Below are positions 17,201-22,476 of a DNA stretch of 22,476 nucleotides, in pieces. Below the pieces are notes generated by a model. It was not told the DNA's origin. It saw only the letters and a list, made by a program, of their open reading frames with translations, and searched no databases. Source of the DNA: Acholeplasmataceae bacterium. GTDB taxonomy: Bacteria; Bacillota_I; Bacilli_A; Acholeplasmatales; Acholeplasmataceae. The translations under genes and the position numbers were made by a program. How positions within the stretch are numbered: position 1 is the first letter of the stretch; each line of letters opens with the position of its first letter. The stretch spans positions 1 to 22,476 of the forward strand of contig JALNWO010000015.1 in NCBI GenBank assembly GCA_023230825.1. Reading direction: 5' to 3'.

Positions 17201-18707
17201 GAACGGTGTTGGAAGATGGATTCCTAAATCTTATACACCTTTTGTCTCTGATGATGACTTTAAATCGAAGAAACGGAAACAAGTCAAGAAAGCTTCTTCT
17301 GGTGAGACGATATTTCTACAATCACTTTCTGAAGTTTTTAATAAACTCAATATTAAAGATGGAATGACGCTTTCTTTTCACCATCATTATCGAAATGGTG
17401 ATCATTTATTAAATATGGTTGCGAAAGAAATCGTTAAACGAAACTTAAAAAATATCACCCTCGCTCCGAGTGGGATTTTTCCTGTTCATGAACCTATCAT
17501 CCCCTTACTTCTAAATAAAAATGTCACCCAAATTGTTACTAACTACGTTTCTGGCCCTGTTGCAGAATCCATTAGCCGAGGTGATTTAGAAAAAGTTTTA
17601 ATCATGGATACACATGGTGGTCGCGCACGTGCGATTGAAGCTGGAGATTTAAATATCGATATCGCTTTTATTGCTGCCAGTGCTGTTGATAAAAAAGGCA
17701 ATGCGAATGGTGTTGATGGAAAAAATCCTTGTGGTCCTTTAGGTTATATTATTCCAGACGTCTTATATGCAAAACATAAAGTGGTTGTCACTGACACGAT
17801 TGTTTCTTCTTTGACAACAACGGAAATTAACGGAAATGACGTTGACTACGTTGTAACAGTAAATGCCATTGGCGATTCTTCTGGTATTGAGACTGGAACA
17901 ACTCAAATGACAAGAGATCCGGTACAACTTAAAATTGCTCGTGACACTGTAAGACTTTTAAAGGACTTAGATGTTATTCAAAACGGCTTTAGTTTTCAAA
18001 CAGGTGCAGGTGCGACGTCGATAGCCGTCAGTCACTACTTAAAAGATGAAATGGAAAAAAGACAATTAAAAGGACGTTTTGTAAGTGGTGGAATTACTGC
18101 TAAAATCGTTGAACTATTTGAATCAAGTTATTTTGCGGAACTTTACGATGTTCAATCATTTGATTTAACTGCCGTCAACTCTTATAAAAACAACCAAAAA
18201 CATCATTTTATGGATGCTTCATTATATGCGAACCCCTTTGAACCTAATAATATCGCTCGTCAGTTGGATGTTGTAATTTTAGGGGCAGCCGAAGTTGATT
18301 TAGATTTCAATGTTAATGTGACCACTTCTTCAACTCATCAACTTATCGGTGGTAGCGGTGGACATAGTGATACCGCTTATGAAGCAAAACTAACGGTAAT
18401 TACAACCAATCTGTTTAAATCACGAATTCCTTTTATCCGTCAACGGGTCCAAACTGTATCAACCCCTGGATCAAGTGTTGATGTTGTCGTCACTGAAAGA
18501 GGGATTGCCATCAATCCAAAAAGAACTGATTTAATCGAAAAATTAAAAGATTCACAGTTAAACATTGTTACGATAGATGAACTCTATCAATTAGTCACGC
18601 AAATAACTGGTCAACCAAAATCAATTTCAACCAGTGATAAAATCATTGGTCTCATTCGCTATCGTGATGGAACGATTATAGACACCATTCGCGAGGTAAA
18701 AAAATGA
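17187..18707 (+). CDS. citF: Citramalate/citrate lyase alpha subunit (acyl-ACP transferase)
   Basis: 506 residues, close to E. coli CitF in length and sequence. It swaps the acetyl group on the acyl carrier protein for the incoming citrate or citramalate, releasing acetate. Recognisable blocks are D-G-M-T-L-S-F-H-H (start of the CoA-transferase-like fold), H-G-G-R-A, L-N-I-D-I-A-F, G-N-A-N-G, Q-T-G-A-G-A-T-S, D-V-Q-S-F-D, F-N-V-N-V, G-G-S-G-G-H-S-D-T-A and T-P-G-S-S-V-D-V-V-V-T. The start overlaps citE by 14 nt; the second ATG (17193) has better spacing to the AAGGT site and may be the real start. The stop overlaps citC by 4 nt (ATGA). Confidence 0.93.
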   Translation: MKMIKNGVGRWIPKSYTPFVSDDDFKSKKRKQVKKASSGETIFLQSLSEVFNKLNIKDGMTLSFHHHYRNGDHLLNMVAKEIVKRNLKNITLAPSGIFPVHEPIIPLLLNKNVTQIVTNYVSGPVAESISRGDLEKVLIMDTHGGRARAIEAGDLNIDIAFIAASAVDKKGNANGVDGKNPCGPLGYIIPDVLYAKHKVVVTDTIVSSLTTTEINGNDVDYVVTVNAIGDSSGIETGTTQMTRDPVQLKIARDTVRLLKDLDVIQNGFSFQTGAGATSIAVSHYLKDEMEKRQLKGRFVSGGITAKIVELFESSYFAELYDVQSFDLTAVNSYKNNQKHHFMDASLYANPFEPNNIARQLDVVILGAAEVDLDFNVNVTTSSTHQLIGGSGGHSDTAYEAKLTVITTNLFKSRIPFIRQRVQTVSTPGSSVDVVVTERGIAINPKRTDLIEKLKDSQLNIVTIDELYQLVTQITGQPKSISTSDKIIGLIRYRDGTIIDTIREVKK

Positions 18708-19705
18708 AAGTTTATCAAGTGAAAAATATTATGCTCGAAAACGAAATAAAAGACGTCGAGCATCTTTTACATTTAAATCAACTTGAATATGAGTCATCTA
18801 TTACTCATACAATTGGCTTATACGACAAAGATCAGTTGGTAGCAACCGGATCTTTGGATGATCATGTCATTAAAATGATAGCTGTTCATCCTGATTACCA
18901 ATCCCTAAATTTAAGTGGTAAAGTTTTGTCACATTTGCTATTAGAGCTCGATGCGAAAAAAATTAACCATTTTTTTCTCTATACGAAACCTGAAAATAAA
19001 AATGTTTTTGCGAATTTTAATTTTCATGAAATTATTTCTCGAGAAAAAATTATTTTATATGAAAATCGTGAACAAAACATTACTGATGTTTTAACCAAAA
19101 TAGCAGCTTCCATCCCACAAAAAAAGGGGACCAGAGGATGCATTGTTATGAATTTAAATCCATTGACAAATGGTCACCTATATTTAATCAACGAAGCTTT
19201 AAAAAAAGTAGATGATTTAATTATTTTTTTAGTAGAAAGTGATCACTCTGTTATCCCTTATAAATCACGATTAAAATTAATTAATCGAGCAACTAAACAC
19301 TTAAAAAATGTCTATGTTTTACCTTCAACTCCCTATATCATTTCCAAGGCAACCTTTCCAACTTACTTCTTGAAAGAAAAGGAGCAAATGGATGTTTTTA
19401 CCGACTTAGATATTGCCATTTATCAGCAATATATTGAACCTATTTTTAACATCGATTACCGCTTTGTTGGTAATGAACCTTTTGATGTCGTAACAAACAC
19501 TTATAATGAGGCTATGAAAAAACTTCTTAAAGATAGGGCGCACATTATCCCGCGTTTAGAATACGATGGTCAAATTATTAGTGCTTCTCATGTACGAAAA
19601 TTAGCAGAAGAAAAACAATATTCACAGTTAAAAGAAGTTGTTCCGAAAGTGACATATCGCTTTTTAGTATCGTCAAAAGGACGCAGTCTTTTCCATGAAA
19701 AATAA
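18704..19705 (+). CDS. citC: [Citramalate/citrate lyase] acetate ligase
   Basis: 333 residues. CitC uses ATP and acetate to acetylate the thiol of the prosthetic group on CitD, switching the lyase on. An N-terminal GNAT-like region (about 1-120) precedes a nucleotidyltransferase domain with N-P-L-T-N-G-H-L at 152-159, the T-x-G-H signature for ATP adenylyl transfer. I-S-A-S-H-V-R lies near the end, the second nucleotide-binding element. It overlaps citF by 4 nt and citXG by 11 nt. Biochemical work on clostridial citramalate lyase showed the same acetylation requirement, which fits. Confidence 0.93.
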   Translation: MKVYQVKNIMLENEIKDVEHLLHLNQLEYESSITHTIGLYDKDQLVATGSLDDHVIKMIAVHPDYQSLNLSGKVLSHLLLELDAKKINHFFLYTKPENKNVFANFNFHEIISREKIILYENREQNITDVLTKIAASIPQKKGTRGCIVMNLNPLTNGHLYLINEALKKVDDLIIFLVESDHSVIPYKSRLKLINRATKHLKNVYVLPSTPYIISKATFPTYFLKEKEQMDVFTDLDIAIYQQYIEPIFNIDYRFVGNEPFDVVTNTYNEAMKKLLKDRAHIIPRLEYDGQIISASHVRKLAEEKQYSQLKEVVPKVTYRFLVSSKGRSLFHEK

Positions 19706-20999
19706 AATTTTAGACGCTCGAGAAAAGCGCAAGATAACCATTGAAAAATTAGCGCAAAATGGGGCGTTTTTAGTTTGCTTAAAAGCCAATACTCCAGGTC
19801 TCAATAAAACACGCTTTTCTAGCTATTTATTACTCCGTATTTTCCATCCGATTTTAATGGAAAAATGGGTTGTAAATCATGTCCACTTTTATGAAAGCGC
19901 GGATGGACCTTATTTAATTTATGGCTTAAAATATAAGGACGTTAATGCACTAAAACAAGCTGCGATTAAAATCGAAGAATCCCATTTTTTAGGCCGTTTA
20001 ATTGACCTCGATGTATATGAAAAAGGAGAGCTTATTACTCGAGATTCACTCCATTTACCTGCTCGGACATGTATGATTTGTGGCGATTATGTTCACCGTT
20101 GCCAACGTTCACAAAAACATAGCTTAACTGAAATATTGACACATATTGATGATCAGCTTCTAATTTATAACAAAGCTAAACTCCACGAATGGATTGAATT
20201 TTCAGTTTTGTCTGAATTAAATTTACATCCTAAATTTGGCTTGGTAACGCCTTTTTCAGCTGGGTCGCATATGGATATGAACTATCAATTAATGCGTGAA
20301 TCACTTTACGTCTTGATTCCTTTTTTTGTTGATATGTTCGCCTTGGCGTATCGCAATCCTAATAGTGAGGACCTATTTAAACAAGCCCAACAAATAGGCA
20401 TTTTAGCTGAAAAAGCGATGTATAGAAAAACACGTGGGATTAATACTTACAAGGGGCTTATTTATGTTTTAGGATTTGTTTGTTTGGCTTATGGATTACT
20501 ACTTCAATCACAACAACCTTTTTCGATGATTTTCAAACATATAGAAACACTTGCAAAAGATGTTTTAGATGACTTTAACAAAGACTTACAAACAGCTGGT
20601 GGAACTGCCTTTAAAAAATATCAAATAAAGGGCATTCGTGGGGAAGTTTTTGAGGGGTTACCTACACTTCAAAAAGCACTTACAAGATTCCCTAATTTTA
20701 ACTCTCAAAATACATCTAATCTACATGAAATTCTTCTCTTTTTTATGACACATTCAAAGGACACAGTTGCTTTGAAGCGAGCTGGTTCCTATGAAGTCTA
20801 TCAAGACTTTATCAATCTAGCGAAAACCATTGATCCAAATGACACAGATGCTCTGCATAACTTCACCCAAAAATGTGTGCGTTATGGAATCAGTTTTGGT
20901 GGATCAGCAGATCAATTGATTGTCTTTCATGTTTTAAAGTATCTTGAACAATTTTACCATCATCCAATCATAAAAAAATCACTCTCAATTAAAGAGTGA
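19695..20999 (+). CDS. citXG: CitX-CitG fusion making and attaching the lyase prosthetic group
   Basis: 434 residues joining two enzymes. Residues about 1-150 are CitX, which transfers the phosphoribosyl-dephospho-CoA arm to apo-CitD: I-L-D-A-R-E-K-R (5-12), G-R-L-I-D-L-D-V (100-107), R-T-C-M-I-C-G (124-130) and H-R-C-Q-R-S (134-139). Residues about 165-434 are CitG, which makes triphosphoribosyl-dephospho-CoA from ATP and dephospho-CoA: E-L-N-L-H-P-K-F-G-L-V-T-P (174-186), G-S-H-M-D-M (190-195), R-G-I-N-T-Y-K-G and R-G-E-V-F-E-G-L-P. There is no stop or frame change between the halves. Last gene of the operon; its TGA stop lies in the terminator stem. Confidence 0.92.
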   Translation: MKNKILDAREKRKITIEKLAQNGAFLVCLKANTPGLNKTRFSSYLLLRIFHPILMEKWVVNHVHFYESADGPYLIYGLKYKDVNALKQAAIKIEESHFLGRLIDLDVYEKGELITRDSLHLPARTCMICGDYVHRCQRSQKHSLTEILTHIDDQLLIYNKAKLHEWIEFSVLSELNLHPKFGLVTPFSAGSHMDMNYQLMRESLYVLIPFFVDMFALAYRNPNSEDLFKQAQQIGILAEKAMYRKTRGINTYKGLIYVLGFVCLAYGLLLQSQQPFSMIFKHIETLAKDVLDDFNKDLQTAGGTAFKKYQIKGIRGEVFEGLPTLQKALTRFPNFNSQNTSNLHEILLFFMTHSKDTVALKRAGSYEVYQDFINLAKTIDPNDTDALHNFTQKCVRYGISFGGSADQLIVFHVLKYLEQFYHHPIIKKSLSIKE

Positions 21000-21005
21000 T
21001 TTTTT
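20973..21005. terminator. Bidirectional terminator between citXG and the hydratase operon
   Basis: An A6-TCACTCT arm (20973-20985) pairs with AGAGTGA-T6 (20993-21005) around a 7-nt loop. The citXG stop TGA (20997-20999) is inside the right arm and the beta hydratase gene on the other strand ends at 21010. The A and T runs provide U tracts in both directions. Confidence 0.88.
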
Positions 21006-21009
21006 TATT

Positions 21010-21561
21010 TTATATCGTTCTTTTTTGATATTTTTTTACTTCATCCTTAACCATATTTCCGCCATAAATATCGTATGTAACAACCGCAGGAAATTCTTTA
21101 ACTTCAAGTTTCCGAATGGCCTCTGCTCCTAAACTTTCATAAGCGACGACTTCACTGGAAATAACCTTCTGTTGTAAGAGCGCTCCGGCACCACCGACAG
21201 CTTGAAGATAGACGCCTTTTTGGTCAATCATTTGTTCAATAAATGTATCGCTTCGGTCACCTTTACCAATCATCACTTTTAGCCCTGCTTTCATAAGCGG
21301 TAATGCATATGGATCCATCCGGTAACTGGACGTGGGGCCACAAGAGCCAATGGGCTCATTTGGCTTCGCTGGTGTGGGGCCTGTATAATAGACAATTTGC
21401 CCTTCAAAATCGAATGGAAGTTCGTCTTGGTTATTGACAGCATCGACCATTTTTTGGTGAGCACGGTCACGTGCAGTATAAAGAGTGCCCGTAATATAAA
21501 CCAAATCTCCAGCTTTCATCTTTTTAATATCATCTTGCGTAATAGGTGTAGTTAAATACAT
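21010..21561 (-). CDS. Class I Fe-S hydratase beta subunit, probable mesaconase
   Basis: 183 residues, homologous to the C-terminal half of class I fumarases and to the beta subunit of L-tartrate dehydratase. These enzymes add or remove water across a C=C next to a carboxylate. Visible are the start L-T-T-P-I, G-D-L-V-Y-I-T-G, A-R-D-R-A-H (near 31-36), G-P-T-P, G-S-C-G-P-T-S-S-Y-R-M-D and I-G-K-G-D-R-S. Start and alpha stop share one base (TAATG on the minus strand), so the pair is co-translated. Beside a glutamate mutase and lyase operon, mesaconate hydration to (S)-citramalate is the likely reaction. Fumarase activity is also possible, and known enzymes of this type can do both. Confidence 0.9.
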   Translation of the reverse strand: MYLTTPITQDDIKKMKAGDLVYITGTLYTARDRAHQKMVDAVNNQDELPFDFEGQIVYYTGPTPAKPNEPIGSCGPTSSYRMDPYALPLMKAGLKVMIGKGDRSDTFIEQMIDQKGVYLQAVGGAGALLQQKVISSEVVAYESLGAEAIRKLEVKEFPAVVTYDIYGGNMVKDEVKKYQKRTI

Positions 21562-22400
21562 TAGATAACCTCCGTTTTATGTCTCGATGCGTGACATTGT
21601 AAATTAATCGCGACAGGAAGGGAAGCGATATGACATGGGTACGCATTGATTTTTACGGCCAATGCTGTCGTTGTTCCACCAAAACCCATGGGGCCAACGC
21701 CCAATTCATTAATTTCTTGAAGCAATTCTCTTTCTAGTTGATCTAAAATAGGGTCTGGATTGACATCATCAATCTCCCGAAAAATAGCTTCTTTTGCAAT
21801 TAAGGCTGATTTTTCTAAATTTCCACCAATACCAATGCCCACAACAAGTGGAGGACACGGTTTTCCACCAGCATAAAAAATGGTGTGCAACACTAAATCT
21901 TTAATATCTTGAATCCCTTCAGCCGGTGTGAGCATTTTGACTAAACTCATGTTTTCACTACCGCCACCCTTGGGAGCAAGCGTAATTTTTATTTTATCAC
22001 CAGAAACCAGCTTAACATGGGTTATCGCTGGTGTATTATCATTGGTATTTTCTCGTTTTAATGGATGTTTAACGACGGATTTACGTAATAAGCCTTCATC
22101 GTATGCTTGACGAACACCTTCGTTAATGGCTTCATATAAATCACCTTGAATATGGACATCGTAACCAACTTCAACCAAACAAACAATGAGCCCTGTGTCT
22201 TGACACATGGGTCGGTTTTCTGTTCGAGCAATTTCATCGTTTTCAACGATTTGTTCAAGAACACTTCGGCCAATTCCTGATTTTTCTTCTTTGATTTTTC
22301 TTCTTAGTAAATCGATAAAAGATTCGCCGATATCATGGTTCGCATCTAGTGCTAATTGTTTAACAACTTTTGTTATTTCATCTGCTTTTATTACTCGCAT
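21561..22400 (-). CDS. Class I Fe-S hydratase alpha subunit, probable mesaconase
   Basis: 279 residues from the ATG at 22398-22400, which has GGGTGA four nt upstream; a TTG at 22412 in frame lies ahead of that site and is not needed. This is the [4Fe-4S]-binding half of a two-subunit class I hydratase. The three cluster cysteines are Cys66 (M-C-Q-D-T-G), Cys182 (K-P-C-P-P) and Cys269 (Q-C-H-A-S-R), with 116 and 87 residue spacing, close to tartrate dehydratase and fumarase A. P-K-G-G-G-S-E-N and G-F-G-G-T-T-T-A are also present. The cluster is oxygen-sensitive, in keeping with an anaerobe. First gene of a two-gene operon with a cre-like site at its promoter. Confidence 0.9.
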   Translation of the reverse strand: MRVIKADEITKVVKQLALDANHDIGESFIDLLRRKIKEEKSGIGRSVLEQIVENDEIARTENRPMCQDTGLIVCLVEVGYDVHIQGDLYEAINEGVRQAYDEGLLRKSVVKHPLKRENTNDNTPAITHVKLVSGDKIKITLAPKGGGSENMSLVKMLTPAEGIQDIKDLVLHTIFYAGGKPCPPLVVGIGIGGNLEKSALIAKEAIFREIDDVNPDPILDQLERELLQEINELGVGPMGFGGTTTALAVKINAYPCHIASLPVAINLQCHASRHKTEVI

Positions 22401-22416
22401 TTTATCACCCAATCCT

Positions 22417-22422
22417 ATTATA
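22417..22422 (-). promoter_or_regulatory. -10 box of the hydratase operon promoter
   Basis: The minus strand reads TATAAT, a perfect -10, 16 nt before the start codon. No good -35 is seen 16-18 nt upstream (AGAGAA-like). The leader is very short. Confidence 0.55.
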
Positions 22423-22424
22423 CA

Positions 22425-22438
22425 TGATAACGCTTTCT
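22425..22438. promoter_or_regulatory. cre-like CcpA site at the hydratase promoter
   Basis: TGATAACGCTTTCT matches 13 of 14 positions of TGWNANCGNTNWCA. It lies directly upstream of the -10, in the -35/-10 spacer, where a bound repressor would block RNA polymerase. Confidence 0.6.
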
Positions 22439-22476
22439 TTTCTCTTTAAAAATGTTTAAATCTTTTCTTTTCTAAA

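Noticed and set aside
14857..18710. Mycoplasma genetic code (TGA as tryptophan)
   Set aside because: TGA terminates glmE and citF exactly at ATGA overlaps with mal and citC, and also ends ftsH and citXG at family-typical lengths; Trp is TGG.
16105..20999. Citrate fermentation locus
   Set aside because: No citrate transporter, CitAB or oxaloacetate decarboxylase genes, and the genes continue directly from glutamate mutase and mal. Citrate as substrate is not excluded, only less likely.

Overview
The window comes from a low-GC, Firmicutes-type genome. Shine-Dalgarno sites are AAGGAGG-like, promoter -10 boxes are close to TATAAT, and factor-independent terminators are compact. Tryptophan is encoded by TGG, and TGA ends several genes in ATGA overlaps, so the genetic code is the standard one and not the Mycoplasma code. 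The housekeeping block has the gene content of the Bacillus dusB/tilS/hpt/ftsH/hslO/lysS neighbourhood in rearranged order. An Acholeplasma-, Izemoplasma- or Haloplasma-like organism, or another small anaerobic Bacillota, would fit; I cannot settle the genus.

Layout. Positions 1-140 hold the 3' end of a plus-strand gene (probably hflX), followed by a strong hairpin. Positions 370-2805 (minus strand) hold a two-gene surface operon: a zinc metalloprotease with HExxHxxGxxH, then a lipoprotein made of two tandem copies of a domain that also forms the N-terminus of the protease. Positions 3142-11397 are housekeeping: dusB (minus), hslO (plus), maf (minus), then tilS-hpt-ftsH-rqcP and lysS (plus). 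The intergenic gaps are short and carry readable promoters, often with extended -10 elements, and terminators.

Positions 11607-20999 (plus) form one tightly packed operon of nine genes: glmS-glmL-glmE (coenzyme-B12-dependent glutamate mutase), mal (3-methylaspartate ammonia-lyase), and citD-citE-citF-citC-citXG (a citrate-lyase-type enzyme with its activating ligase and prosthetic-group synthesis enzymes). Most junctions overlap by 1-14 nt. Converging on it (21010-22400, minus) is a two-gene operon for a class I Fe-S hydratase of the fumarase/tartrate dehydratase/mesaconase type.

Taken together these encode the complete methylaspartate route of glutamate fermentation: glutamate to 3-methylaspartate (GlmES), to mesaconate plus ammonia (Mal), to (S)-citramalate (the hydratase acting as mesaconase), to acetate plus pyruvate (the lyase acting as citramalate lyase). 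By homology alone the last two enzymes would be called fumarase and citrate lyase. Context argues for mesaconase and citramalate lyase: no citrate carrier, CitAB sensor or oxaloacetate decarboxylase gene is present. Both converging operons have catabolite-response-element-like (cre) sequences at their promoters, which suggests joint repression by CcpA when sugar is available.

Other points of interest are the domain shared by protease and lipoprotein, and the unusual ribosome-binding regions of hpt and maf, where a good Shine-Dalgarno sequence is separated from the start codon by a perfect hairpin. I saw no tRNA, rRNA, insertion sequence, CRISPR array, B12 riboswitch or T-box.
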